Below, piece by piece: positions 43,201 through 58,200 of a DNA stretch of 64,000 nucleotides (positions within the stretch are counted from its first letter, which is position 1; every line of letters begins with the position of its first letter). The position numbers were made by a program, and so were the translations under genes. The DNA is from Solen grandis. Its lineage: Eukaryota > Mollusca > Bivalvia > Adapedonta > Solenidae. The notes under the pieces were generated by a model. That model was not told the origin of the DNA. It was given only the letters and a program-made list of their open reading frames with translations, and did not search any database. Location of the stretch: positions 1,860,001 to 1,924,000 of the forward strand of contig CM037779.1 in NCBI GenBank assembly GCA_021229015.1. Reading direction: 5' to 3'.

Positions 43201-46200
43201 AACAACAAAAAAACTGCTTTGTACATATGACTTCACATGATTGCAAGTTTTATTACTGTGATATAAGTTAATTAATTTTAGTATGATTCAAAACAATCAG
43301 TGAGGCAACATTAGAAAAATGTATGATATAATTGTAAAAGTAATTGCTCAAGATGAAAATCTGTTAGCATAAGGTATTATATAAGTTATGAATTATGACA
43401 TTTATCAGTGATTGTTCCAACTCTTATCAAACAGTCTGCCAGTGAGTATTGTGTCTTTGTCAAGTAATTGTCTCTCTTGGTGCTATAAATAATTACCCCC
43501 CTTGATTTTCTTTATTCTAAAGCAGTAAATGTGAGTAATTTGTAGACATGTGAAATCCATGAAGAAACTTTAGTCTCATTTGAAAGCTTTGACCCCTATT
43601 TTGGCATGTAAGAGACAACCCCTATCCAGGGAATGTGGGAATGACTTAAATATAAGGACATGTATCCTTTGTTAACAGAGATATCAAAATAAATTCATTT
43701 GTTAATGCTATACTGTATACTGTAACATTTTTGGTTGCAGTAGGAATTGTAATCAGATGGTCTAGGTATGATTGGAAAGATAACCCCTACCAACAGAGGT
43801 GAAGCTAATAGACTGGTAAACTGCAGGAAAGGTCTATCATTAGAAATAATCCATTTAAACACTGAATCATTTTATATCACACTTTGTTGGATTGTGCTAC
43901 ATCACACTCTGTTGGATTGTGCTATATCACACTCTGTTGGATTGTGCTATATCACACTCTGTTGGATTGTGCTATATCACATTTTGTTGGGTTGTGCTAT
44001 ATCACACTGTTGGATTGTGCTATATCACACTTTGTTGGATTATGCTATATCACACTCTGTTGGATTGTTCTATATCACACTCTGTTGGATTGTTCTATAT
44101 CACACTCTGTTGGATTGTTCTATATCACACTCTGTTGGATTGTTCTATATCACACTCTGTTGGATTGTTCTATATCACACTCTGTTGGATTGTGCTATAT
44201 CACACTTTGTTGGATTGTGCTATATCACACTTTGTTGGATTGTGCTATATCACACTCTGTTGGATTGTGCTATAGCACACTTTGTTGGACCATTTGAAAG
44301 CTAGATCAGACTGAAAGCAATCACTGGTCTGACTAGACTGTGTAAATTTAACTTCAAATCTGTAATGTTCTCATGAACTGTGAGATCAGCCTGAAGGTTA
44401 CTCACAGACTGGTTGTGTTCATACTTGCCTCAAATCCATTTCAAAGAACTAGTGCAAAACTATGGTTTCAGTAAATGCTCAAATTGTTCCTGATATACTA
44501 ATGTGATAAAGGATCAGCTCTTAACCTCATATACACTCAGATTCTATATAGTCTGTTTGAGAAAAATATTTTGATTCATATACCATTTAAAGTTAATTAC
44601 TGTAAATTCATAAATTTGTACATGAATATTCATGAGGTAAATATATTCCTGTATATGTTATTGGATACAGACGGACCAGCACTCCACGGTGTAGTGAGGA
44701 TGACTCTCAGCAGTGTAAACATCACACGGGGATTGTCGAGATAGAGTTTGCCAATAAAACAAAGAGACTCATACATAGGGGAACCTGTTTAGGTAAGTGT
44801 ACACAGTATATTAAAATTCTTATAGTGGTCAACATAGTTTAAGTATTTATTGTATTTTAATTTAATTTTTTTTTCTTCAAAGTTGATTGGGAAACAAATT
44901 GTTTTAGCATATGCTTAATTCTTTCATTGTTTTCTTGGGTTGTACCAGTACTTAGTGCCTGGGAAGACCTTTAAAAGATATCAGCCTCATTGGGGTTTGA
45001 ACCAATAACATTCATATCTGTTTTCATGTCCACTACCACTGGACCATTTTTTAGGGTGACAGATAAGTTGTCATGTTCATGGGTTATTTGTTTTTGTCTA
45101 TTTTATAGTCACTTCAAGAGGACTCAAAAATCCTTATTCATACATATTTTCATATTATCTTAAATATTTCAATGCTTTTACAGATTTTTCAAATTGTGAT
45201 ATTATCAAATTTTAAAGTCAAGTTGGTATGCTAATAAAAAGGCACAACTTAGATTTGAAATATTCTTCCTAAAATACATATATATGATATAAGAATAGCA
45301 TATTGTCCTTGGCTTATGAATTAAGATATCTTAAGAAACTTATCAGGAGTAGCAGTAAAACTTTTTAGACATGATTATTTATAAATGATTTATTATTAAT
45401 GAAATATATCTTTCTCTTCCTTTTTTTTTTCAAGTTATTGATGTTATGTTTACTTGAATTTTTTAACTTCTGCTCAGTATCTTATTAAGCACTACCAGGG
45501 CAAGGCATACATTTTTCTTCAGCGTACTAAAAAGTATCAAAATAACAATATCAGCTAATTAAACATAAAACTGCCAGGGGCCGCCATGGCCGAGCGGTTA
45601 CAGTCGTGGACTACAAATCTCTCAGCCCCTCACCGCTGTGGGTTTGAATCCCGGTAGGGACTTCGGATTTTTAATGTGAGGAAGCCTTCCAGCTGGCTTG
45701 CAGTAGGTCGGTGGTTCTACCCGGGTACCTCTGTGTACTCGGGGTCTTCCTCCACCTGTAAGTAGCTGGACGTCGCTATGTGATTGAAATACTATCACAG
45801 CGACGGTAAACCCCAATACAATAACATAAAACTGCCTATTTAGAAAAAAATTACATTCAATCCCCCACAAAGATCTAATTCAAATGTGCTTACTCTTTTT
45901 TATATATTTTGTTTTTACATTGGACAGGTCATGGACTGCATGGCAGTACTGTGTATGTTGGGATCGATGCTAAGACTGGTGATCTAGTGGCACTATCAGA
46001 GTGGGTTTTAAAGTGGCGGCATGTAGCACGGAGGGTACTAAGTAAACCCAGGCTAGACAGAGATGACCTGGACAAGGAGGCAGAGGTCTACATTAAACAG
46101 GTAGTTGGGGTGGAGTTGGAAGGGGTACAGGAGGTGTGATTGTCTGTGTTATGTAGGGCCTCAGGTTGGGCCTATAGGTTTGCCCTTGGTCTGTCTGTCT

Positions 46201-49200
46201 GTCTGTCTGTCTGTCTGTGCTCACGTATAGATACTTATGGGGCTAAGGAACAATGGGTTAGGGTTAGCATCCTTTGTTCTTTTCTCTTAAGTGGCTATAA
46301 TTTTCTCTTGTGTGGCTATTAGAACAATGGAAGTAACAATGGTATATGAATAGATGGCAGTATGGAGATTCTGCACGTCACTTTGTTTTAATTTTTTGGA
46401 CTAAAATTCTGGTTGCTATGGTAACAGAAAAATTATGCACCTCACCAATAGGGGAATCATGTGTTGGGTGCAACACCAGTTACTTGCTTATATTGTATTA
46501 GGCTTCATTCAGTGACATTTATTATGTTACAAAGGGCCTCATTCAGATACATTGATTATGTTACAAAGGGCCACATTTAGTGACATTGATTATGTTACAA
46601 AGGACCCCATTCATTGACATTGTCTGTGCTATATAAGGCCTCAGTCAGTGACAGAGGTGATAAAAGAATATCACCATCCTGCAAATCTTCTGCTCAGCCG
46701 TCCTTTTTCTCACTGGATATCTAAGTGAACACGCAGGAAAGATCTTGTCATGAAAATGCTTTAATGAATGTAGGTGTTTTCTTCCCCTCAAATATGGAAG
46801 TTGAGATTAGTATGGATATATTTAATATCAGATTATTTGTGAATATGCAGCCTTTCCTTGTTGATTAGGCGTAAAAACAGACTGGGAAAGAAATGGGTCT
46901 GTTGGTCATTTTTTTTTTTTTTTTTACTTTTTTTTTTTTTGTAAAATGCTATATGTCAGTTTACCTTTTAATGTATTTTGCAATTTCAGACAGCTATACA
47001 GAAAATTTTTTTTTCCATTTGTTCTTAACATCAGTCTATTCAACTAAAATGAACTTGGTTGCCGGTTCATGTACACAGTACATTACTTAGAAAGCACATG
47101 CTGGGTGCAGATGAAAAATAATAAAAATGGCGAATCAGTCACCTGTGTCATTTTATTAACACACATTCATAAGATTCCTAATTATGAATAAATGTGGAAT
47201 ACTAGGATAATATCGCTTATAATATCTGTTTACATTTTACTTGCTCTCTACACACTTACATTTATCTGCGGTAAGAAACTATCGGTTTGGGTGAGAGTAG
47301 AGATGACTGCGCAAGTAATGTGTGATGGACTAATTAATGTCTATCATGAAATCATCTGGAAGCTTACAAGTATATCTAAAGTGTACTGAAGATTCCCAAA
47401 ATTAACTATTGTTACAACCCATCTTAAAAAGACTTGTTTGTAACGTTTTAGACTTATTTTATTTTTTGATTATTTATGAAAGTTAGTTGAAATTCGAAAC
47501 TAATCTGTAATCTAAAAGTGGCTGTCTCCAAAGTTACCATTAGTAACCTGTTTAAACAAAGACAAGGCAATATAAAATCATAGATTGAGATGGATATTTT
47601 TTTTTTTTTTTTTTTTTTGTCTCGGCCTCGAAAAAAAAAAAAAAATGGGTCAGGGGTTAAAGTAATGGGTCTGTCGGGTGACCAGAAACAAACTTTTTTC
47701 ACGCGTTACTAACTGTAGCCAACTGTTCTTCAAAATATAAATGTATTTAAGCACATTTTTCATATTTTAAACTTCAAATATTGCAATTAGATTCCACCGG
47801 GATTTGAGTATGATTTGAATATGAGGTTGAGAAGTAGATTATACAAGATTGATAACTCTGCCTTACCAATTTTTAGCTCACCTGAGCATAGCTCAGGGTG
47901 AGCTTTTGGGAGACTTGATTGTCCGTCGGCCGTCGTCCGTCGTCCGTCAACAATTTGATGTTTACACACTAGAGGCCACAATTTTGATCCAATCTTCCTC
48001 AAACTTGGTCAGAATGTTTGTCTTGATGATATCTTGAACCCTTTCGAAAATGGGTCAGGTTGGATCAAAAAGTAGGTCAGTAGGTCAAATCTTAGAAAAA
48101 TCTTGTCGTCCGTCAACAATTTTGATGTTTACACACTAGAGGCCACAATTTTGAGACAATCTTCCTCAAACTTGGTCAGAATGTTTGTCTTGATGATATC
48201 TTGAACCCTTTCGAAAATGGGTCAGGTTGGATCAAAAAGTAGGTCAGTAGGTCAAATCTTAGAAAAATCTTGTTTACACACTAGAGGCCACAATTTCGAT
48301 CCAATCTTCCTCAAACGTGGTCAGAATGTTTGTCTTGATGATATCTTGAACCCTTTCGAAAATGGGTCAGGTTGGATCAAAAAGTAGGTCAGTAGGTCAA
48401 ATCTTAGAAAAATCTTGTTTACACACTAGAGGCCACAATTTTGATCCAATCTTCCTCAAACTTGGTCAGAATGTTTGTCTTGATGATATCTTGAACCCTT
48501 TCGAAAATGGGTCAGGTTGGATCAAAAAGTAGGTCAGTAGGTCAAATCTTAGAAAAATCTTGTTTACACACTAGAGGCCACAATTTTGATCCAATCTTCC
48601 TCAAACTTGGTCAGAATGTTTGTCTTGATGATATCTTGAACCCTTTCGAAAATGGGTCAGGTTGGATCAAAAAGTAGGTCAGTAGGTCAAATCTTAGAAA
48701 AATCTTGTCGTCCGTCAACAATTTTGATGTTTACACACTACAGGCCACACTTTTGATCCAATCTTCATCAAACTTGGTCAGAATGTTTGTCATGATGATA
48801 TCTTGAACCCTTTCGAAAATGGGTCAGGTTGGATCAAAAAGTAGGTCAGTAGGTCAAATCTAAGAAAAATCTTGTTTACACACTAGAGGCTACAATTTTA
48901 ATCCAATCTTCCTCAAACGTGGTCAGAATGTTTGTCTTGATGATATCTTGAGCCCTTTTGAAAATGGGTCAGGTTGGATCAAAAAGTAGGTCAATAGGTC
49001 AAATCTTAGAAAAATCTTGTTTATACTCTGAGGGCAACATTTTTGGTCCAATCACCCTCAAACTTTGGCAGAATGTGTGTCATGATGATATCTTTTGTGG
49101 ATGGGGTCAGAAAATTCCTGAACATTGTTTCACCTCATCATCTTAATTTACTCCCTTTATTTTTTCCATCATTTTTTTTTTCTGGAACATAATTTGTAAT

Positions 49201-52200
49201 CTATTCAAGGTTTTGATTTGAAACTTTTAATATAAATAAATAGCAAGAAAGAGAAGTGTAGTGACTAGGAACCAGAATATTTCCCTTTTTTATTATCTCC
49301 CTTTATTTATTTTTTATTAAACATTTTTTGTCAAGAGTGTATGGAATAAACACTTGATATTAAAGTATTTGCTACACTTATAAATGCCTTTCAATTTAAA
49401 CCATTTTTTTTTGACAATTAACCCATTGGAGTGGTGCCAAAGAGTGTTTGGCTTGGGTTAGGGAATTGTGTTTCTTGAATTCATCATGTTTTTGAGTCGA
49501 AATCCCCACCCACAGGGATTGGTAATTTGCAGGCCGTCAACTGATAACTATATTCCTATATCCTATATTTTTGAAAGAAATCCTATAATTTTGAAAACCT
49601 CCTATATTTCCTATTTTTTCTTATAATTTGATTCTTTTTCCTATATTTTTTGCAAAAAATGTCACAAATCATAATGAAAAAAAGATTAATGAATTGCTGC
49701 CTCAAGATAACTTCAAGTTTGCAGCTAATAAACTGTCCTTCATCTAGCAGAGCATCTCAATCTTCGAAAGGTGCAGCTATACATATGTGGCTCATCCATT
49801 TGGACATCTTTGATGCAGGGTCTGCCAAACTACAAATCTTATAGCAATGTCCCAGCTAGGCTTAGTTGTTAAAATTTCTTCTGCTTTGGGGGTAGATAGG
49901 GGGTATGATGTTAATTATTTTTCTAAACCAAGCATTCTGCCATATTTGACTACCAAAATGATGAAATGGAAACCAGTCATTAGATTAGTAATAAGCATAT
50001 GAGGAATATTCTTACTTGAACTGATTAATCTTGTTTACAGCAATCAAAAATAGGTCTAAAAGCTTCAGTAATGTTTATTTGTAAATCATGGATGTTTGAA
50101 AATCACTATGAAACTATAATAAATTCGACATGAAATTAAGGCAAACTTTGTACTCAACAGTATTTATGATCATAGTGAATAGTGAAGTGAGTGGAGTTAT
50201 GGACTGAGATAAGATTGCATAATATTTCAATAAAAACATAATTAGATATTCAGGAAGAAAAAAGTCAAATTTACGTTGGTTATCTTGGTAAAGGTTAAGT
50301 GGTCTCAAATGTAGCGGAACCATTACAGGTATCTTACCTTAAATGGTCTTGGAGATACTAGAGAAATATAAGTAATGAAAAATCTGATCTATACAAAGGA
50401 CTTTAATCTGAGTGTCTACATAAGCAAGTCTTTACATAAGCAATGGCACTTTGACAAATATTACCTGTTGAATATTCTGTTAGATGGAAAAAAAACTTTC
50501 TATATATTTTTTGTGTCACCAGCTGTAAGCAGAGGTGACACATAGGGATCACTTTTCCGTCGTCTGACCGTCACACTTTTTCAGTCACGCTTCAGCAGGT
50601 GACACATGTGTTCCAAAGAACACTTTTGTTTAAAGTATATGTACATGTATTTAGATTAAAGGATTTGAAAATTTTTCATGAAATAGAAAAACAACCAATT
50701 TGGAACAAAAATTCTAATCTGGAAATCCCTCGGAGACGTTATTTAGGGTCTAATTTTGAAAAATTTCTAGGCGGAGGTCCCCAAAACCCCCTCCCAGTCA
50801 GTGAGACTTTGGGTCATAATATAATTAAAGCACCCTGTACTTTTTGAATTCTGATTGGAGCACTGTAAGAGGTGATGGCCAGTGTGTATGTTACTTGATG
50901 AGATTTTGTAGAAACAATTTTGCTTTAAGTAAAATTCAAGTTTAAAGATTATAACCAGTACTGTTAAACAAGTAAGTATATTTTCACTGAACATGCCTCT
51001 GAAGAGAAGACTTTATCCTGGAAAATTCCTATATTTTGTCCAAAAAAAAAATGGCCTTAAACTCCTGTATTTTTAAGAAATAAAATGCTATATTTTTCCT
51101 ATTTTTTTATCAAAATTCAGTTGTCTGTCAAATTCCAGCTTTCTGTCAAAAGCCCTGTGTATGTCCACTGCCCCCAACCTGGGGCAAAACATTGATAAGT
51201 GCATAATAGGTAGTAACTGTATGCCAATTACAAGTTGTGGTGACTGTTTCAGATTATAAGCATAGAGCAGGAGATGTTCTCTTTACTGAAGCTGAACCAT
51301 CGCAACCTGCTGCACTATCTGGCCTTCAAGTATCTGGAGGAACAGGGCCGCATCACTGTCAACGTGAGTTATTAATTGTGCAATTGATTCATAAAATATT
51401 TTGTAAATACACTTACATTTTACATAGGGGATACAAACATGTTTTGACTATTGTGATTGGGGGATCTCATCTTGTATCCTTTTATTTCACTGGGAGTAAA
51501 GATTTTCTTGGGCAGCTACAAATGTGCTATTTGTTCATTATACTCTGTATCATCCCCAAAGAAAAATTGTGGTCTTAATCTGCTATATTTTATACCTGCT
51601 ACAACTATGATCCATTTTTAGCTCACCTGAGCACAAAGTGCTCAAGGTGAGCTTTTGTGATCGCCCTTCGTCCGGCGTCCGTCGTCGTGCGTCGTGCGTC
51701 GTCCGTCGTCCGTCGTCAACAATTTGCTTTAAACGACATCTCCTCTGAAACCGCTGGACAGAATTTAATGAAACTTGGCAGGAATGTTCCTTGGGTGAGG
51801 CTCTACAAAAGTTGCTAAAATAAAGTTGATCCATGAAGAACTCTGGTTGCCATGGCAACAAAAAGAAAAATAATTTGAAAACTTTAAAAATCATCTCCTT
51901 CAAAACTACTGGCCAGATTTCAAAATAATTTGGTACAGATGTTCCTTGGGTCAACCTCTACCAAAGTTGCTAAAATTATTCCGATCCGTAAAAAAACATG
52001 GCCGCCAGGGGCGGGGCTTATTTGCCTTATATGTATATAGAGAAACCTTTAAACAACATCTCCTCTGAAACCACTAGACAGAATTTGATTAAACTTGGCA
52101 GGGATGATCCTTGGGCCAACCTTCACAAAAGTTGCTAAAATAAACTTGATCCATGTAGAACTCTGGTTGCCATGGCAACAAAAAGAAAAAAAAATGAAAA

Positions 52201-55200
52201 CTTTAAAAATCATCTTCTTCAAAACTACTGGCCAGATTTTAAAATAAATTGGTACAGATGTTCCTTGGGTCAACCTCTACCAAAGTTGCTAAAATTATTC
52301 CGATCCGTAAAAAAAACATGGCCGCCAGGGGCGGGGCTTATTTGCCTTATATGTATATAGAGAAACCTTTAAACAACATCTCCTCTGAAACCACTGGACA
52401 GAATTTGATTAAACTTGGCAGGGATGATCCTTGGGTCAACCTTCACAAAAGTTGCTAAAATAAACTTGATCCATGTAGAACTCTGGTTGCCATGGCAACA
52501 AAAAGAAAAAAAATATGAAAACTTTAAAAATCATCTTCTTCAAAACAACTGGCCAGATTTTAAAATAAATTGGTACAGATGTTCCTTGGGTCAACCTCTA
52601 CCAAAGTTGCTAAAATAATACCGATCCGTAAAAAACATGGCCACCAGGGGCGGGGCTTATTTGCCTTATATGTATATAGGGAAAACTTTATTTATTTATA
52701 TGCTTCAAAACTACTGGCCAGATTTTAAAATAAATTGGTACAGATGTTCCTTGGGTCAACCTATTTATCTCAGATGAGCAATTTAGGGCCATCATGGGCC
52801 TCTTTTCTGCAGTTCAGGCTACCTCTCCAAAAGTTGATCCTTTACAGATCAGATTTACAGAAGTTGAATATTTTTAAGTGTGATATTTTGTTACATTTAT
52901 GCATAAAAAGAATGCATCAGCTCATAAACAAAACAAGAAATATGTCTTGGTAGCTTAATAAAATGCAAAAAGTTACATTAAATTACAAGGCCACTTATTA
53001 AAGAGAGAGAAGTCTAACAGAGAGAGAGAGAGAGAGAAAACCAGCTAGAAACAAAAAAATAAATTGTACCCTTAGATGAGATTGTCCACTAGTCTGATAG
53101 GTCATTTGGATGATTCCACTACATATGCAGAGGTGGAGAAGATAACATTACCACAAATACCATTCCTATAGCTTAGTCTGACCTACTGGCAGAGGTCACA
53201 TTTTCTGGACTGTGTTGCCCCACTGAGTTAGTGCAAAAACTACATAACCTGCTACTATGTATATGAGATACTAGGCTAGTTTTACACAAAGCCACCTGAT
53301 AGAGATATAAGGGTTATTGATACTATCCTAAATCAGCAGCAGCATCAACATCATCATTAAAGTGAATGGGGGGGGGGTGAATATGCAGATTGTCTGCCTT
53401 TACTTTGGTTCATGTCAGTGTTCCAGTACACAGGGATTACCAAACACCTCTTAAAAACCACAAACGAATGATTAAAAACACTTTGTAATAAATTGCAACT
53501 TATTTCTTAATAATTAACCCTTTTCCTCATAGAGATCTATAAAATATATGTACCTATGTGAGTAGCATAAAACCTAATCAGCCTGCAAGTCCAACTGTTA
53601 CTCGCAGGCTGATCAGGTTTTATGCTGTTTGCTGCTCCTTAGTGGTCTGGGGATGGGGATTTTACAATTAAATTTGGAAAGGTTTAAGTGGGGCTTTCTG
53701 CAGATCAGGATTTATGTCAAAATGAGTTTTTATGAGGGAAAAGGTTAAGGACCATCTCTCTTTTTGTCCATTTTCAATCAGCAGTACCACACTGAAATCT
53801 CATGATCACTGTTTTTTTCCATACTATTGCTAAAATGGGTAAGAAAAACTGTCAAGTTCCTGAGAAACATGTATATCAGTATGATACATGTATACTAGGT
53901 TGCATATAGAGCAGTGGTACTCAGGTGAGCGATTTTAGGCCCTATGGGCCTCTTGTTACTTAGATCAGGTTTGTTATTCTTGCTTAATCCCTTTGGAATT
54001 ATTTATTGGCTTTCTATTTTGAACAACAAAAAAAAAATTAAATTAATATGTTGATGAAGGAAAAGGAGTAAGGTTGTGATCCTGTGTTTGAACTGCAACA
54101 TCATTGTTGTCACTGTTTTATGCCCCAAGTTTTGAAGGGGTGTGGGGCGAAATTTTTTGCTCTTGTCCATCTGTCAGTCTATTAATCTGTCTATCCTTCT
54201 GATCATCACACAGTTTTGTGTCATATCACAAAATCTATATGAGCCAGAGTCATAAATCTTTACAGGAATGTACACCAGCCTGGGGAATTGTGAACTGGAA
54301 GTTAACCCTTTCCCTCATATAGACTCATTTTGACGCACTCAGTAGGTACCACATAAAGCCTGATCTGCAGAAAACCACAGTTAAACCTTACCAAATTTAA
54401 TTATAAAGTCCTCATTTCCATACCACTGAGGAGCAGCGAACAGCATAAAACCTGATCAGCCTGTGAGTTACTCGCAGGCTGATCTGGTTTTATGTTGTTC
54501 GCATAGGTCTTATCATGATTTCCTCTATGAGTTCTGAAATTCTTCAAGTCATAGTAGAGTTATGACCCTTGACTTAGTGAAAATTCTGCCAAATGGGGAA
54601 TCCATTTTCAGCAGCTGCAGATAAATTCTAGTTGTATCTGATGTAAACAGAGTTCCCACAGTTAGGGAAAAGTCAGGGAAATTTTTTTTTTTCAATGTCA
54701 GGGAAAAGTCAGGGAAATTTGAAATTGGTCAGGGAAATTTGGAAATTCAGAAAAAGGGAAAAGTCAGGGAATTTTACAATCAAGGAATATCAACCAAAGA
54801 GCAGGAGGATTATAATAAGGAAAGGCTAAGGCAGATTCTTCCATTTGGCTTTTTTCGCTCAGTCTGAATTGTCAGATTGGCATAATATTAAATAAGTTCA
54901 TGTTTGAAAATAAAAAAATATCTAGAAATAACTTTGTTTTGGAAGATCTGTATTTGCTGCTGGATTTGCGCTTAATTTGGTCAGGGAATTTTGAGTTTAG
55001 TCAGGAAAAAGTCAGGGAATTTTGATTTTTCAATTTTGTGGGAACCCTGGTAAATAACATTTAGATCATGCAAATGGTTAGCTGATTTGCATGAATCTTT
55101 AGTATTGATAAATTTTCATATATGAGACCACATGATGATGGTTTGAAGCTAATCACATGGTTTTTGTGTCACCTGCTCTAAGCAGAGGTGACACATATGG

Positions 55201-58200
55201 ATCACTTTTCCGTCATCTGTCTGTCCATCTGTCTGTCTCCTGTCTATCACACTTTGTGACACATGTGTTACAGAGAATACTCTTGTTTATTCTTTACACT
55301 GGTATGAAATTCACTGTGATTGTAACTAAGATTTGAAATAAAATAGAAAAAAAAAATGAATTCAAAGTATTTGGAAACTGATTTGATATATTGTAGTGAA
55401 CATTGCCATCCCGAAACAATCAACCTCTCCAGTTTCTGCAGATTTGTTGCATTGTAATAGACCTAAATTCTGTCCAGACCGTCCCCGGTGGCTGATAGGT
55501 TAGAGTGTCCGCCTCGGGAGTGGGAGGTCATGGGTTTGATCCCTGGCTACGACATACCAATGTCTACAAAAAATGATAGTGTAATAGCTTCCTTGCTTGC
55601 GCTCAGCATATAAGGGAAGTTGCAGGATTGGTTGGCCCGGTGTCAGGATAATGTGACTGGGTGTGATATCATGTCTATGGCGTGATACTGCAGTGTGGCA
55701 GCGCTTTATCTGTCTCAAGTAGACATCGTCTCCAAATGATTGAAATACTATCGGTGGAACGTTAAACCCAATAAACAAACAAAGTCTGTCCAGTTGCTAT
55801 CCTAGAAGTTGTCAGTGATTGACCTGGTGTACCTAAATAAGTGTATGGTTTTGATTATTATACTGTTTGTTTGAAAAAGGAGGGACTTAAATCTCTAAAT
55901 CTGGAAAACTTTATTAATATATAGTAATAATTCAAACCTGATTTCTTCTGTATTTTTCAAGGTGTTGATGGAATACTCAGGGGGACAGAATCTTGATATC
56001 TATCTGACAAGGAAGCGACTGTCCATGGAGCTACTGAGAGCATACGCTGAGGAGCTTCTCTTGGCTCTTGAATACCTCCATAATAAGGCAGTGGTCCATA
56101 AAAACCTCAGGGTAAGTAGCACTCATACTGGTAGGTGCCTGGAAACTGCAGTCAGAAGTTGTTCTGGGTCCCGTTTCACTTAACTTCGTACAAACAAATT
56201 TGATCTTAGTTGTAAGTCTTTTGTTCTACATAGTGTCTACTTATGTCTTAAGTTCACAATAAACATGAAGAAAGATGACCAATTTATTGCATTATACAAA
56301 ACAACACCTTTTGTAAAGAAAATTCAGAGGAAAATGTGAATTTATGCTTACAATTTTTTTTTTGTGTGTGAAGTTTAGTGAAACGGGCCCTTGTTGCCTG
56401 GAGACTGCAGTCAGAAGCTGTTGGACCTGTTAACTGTTTTAAGTCTTCAGACTAAGGTTGTCTGCACATTATTTATTCCTTAATTTGAACAACTACTACT
56501 GGTAATAACAACAGTGTTGAATAATATTTTGCTATGAAGATCTTTATATGTGCCTTTTCACAACTGTTTAAGATAAAAAATTAACATAATCTAATGTAAA
56601 TTTTATTCAGTAACATTATTTTCTGTAAATGAAATATTGCTATACTCTGGTAAGGCTGTCTATTATATTCTAGCAAATGTATTGGTTCTAAAGGGCTGTA
56701 GATATAAGATTTTATCATGTGATTTCAGTGTATCCTGGAAATAATATGTGGGATCCCATTAATGATGAAATGTTTTTGTCTTGTTGCAGGCTTCTAGTGT
56801 GTTTGTTGACATGAATGGACGAGTGAGACTGGCAGACTACAGCATAAATAAGAGGTATGGTGACTGTTAACAGTATATTCATGGTTTATTACCAAGATAA
56901 GATTACAAATATCTTTCAAGTGTTTGTGATATGTACAGGGACTTCTGTAACAAAGGCACCTGCTTGTGTTGGTACCCAAGGTATGGTAATGTCAACTATT
57001 TTGCATAACATAACCCTATTCATTTGAATGAACATTTTGAACTTTTTCTTTATAATAGGGTAGCTATTTACTTTAAGTTGATCGGTTACCACTGCACACA
57101 AGCTGTCTGAGATAGGCAAAGTCAGGTGAGAAATTCTACAACACCTAAAACTATGGGAAAGATAAATGATCAAATATGAAAGAAAAAGTGGTTGATTTAA
57201 TGTTATTGCCAGAATACATGTACCCAAAGTTAAGTCTTATAGCCAACTGTTTTCCTGCAAATGCTTAAATTTTATCTCAGCAATGATAAAGGTAATGATT
57301 ATCTATTACATTTTTTTGAAAAGAAGTAATTACATCTTGCACTTAAAATCCTCTAAAACCTTTCTGCAAAGTACTTGTACTAGAAAATAAGACTGATTTT
57401 AAAGATAAAAAATGAATAATTCATTGGTAGGCATTGTGTGTTATTTTGGCCTCTTTATGAATTTTTTTAAGGTTTTTGTCAATTATATTTGGCATTTATT
57501 CATTAAAGAGAGCTGGATTTAAAATCTCTGTTATAACAACATATTGGGAAAACTGTCATATGGAACCAACATTTTTTTAGCAACCCCTGTGTATCTTTTT
57601 TGTCCCCAGACTGTGTGACCTGTATAACCTGATAGAGGAGAACAGGCCGGGTGTAAAGTTCACTGACACTTCCTCCAGCCAGGTGGCTAGGGGAGGCAAG
57701 AAGGCCGATATCTTCCAGCTGGTATGTCATGGTGTCTGTACAATACTTTTATAAACACCACCCTTTTACACAATATTCCTACAATAAAAAACTATATTTC
57801 ACTGAAAATAGCCTTCAGTTTTCCTTCATCTGATGATACAGACACGAAGAGGGGCCACTGTGGCCGAGCAGTTACAGTCGTAGACTACAAATCTTTCAGC
57901 CCCTCATCGCTGTGGGCTTGAATCCCGGTAGGGACTTCGGATTTTTCATGTGAGGAAGCCTTCCAGCTGGCTTGCGGTAAGTCGGTGGTTCTACCCAGGT
58001 ACCTCTGTATACTCGGGGTCTTCCTCCACCTGTAATTAGCTGGACGTCGCTATATGATTGAAATACTATCGCAGTGACGGTAAACCCCAATACAACAACA
58101 ACAACAACAACAGACATGAAGAGCATTAAACCTGCCTTGATGCCTTGGCAAATAGTGCAGATCCAGTTCAGCCAGCTCCTTCCAGCTCTGTTGATTGCTC

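Noticed and set aside
43768..44304. Long proteins rich in CYITLCWIVLYHT
   Set aside because: Translation of a 25-bp minisatellite, equally open in three frames.
45576..45870. Functional tRNA genes or small proteins in the SINE heads
   Set aside because: A and B boxes are present, but the sequence continues into a shared SINE body with a simple tail and target duplications. No proper acceptor stem was seen. The minus-strand frames at 45622 and 57896 are the same SINE translated.
47875..49020. CRISPR-like array
   Set aside because: Units are contiguous 145-bp tandem copies without unique spacers, in an animal intron.
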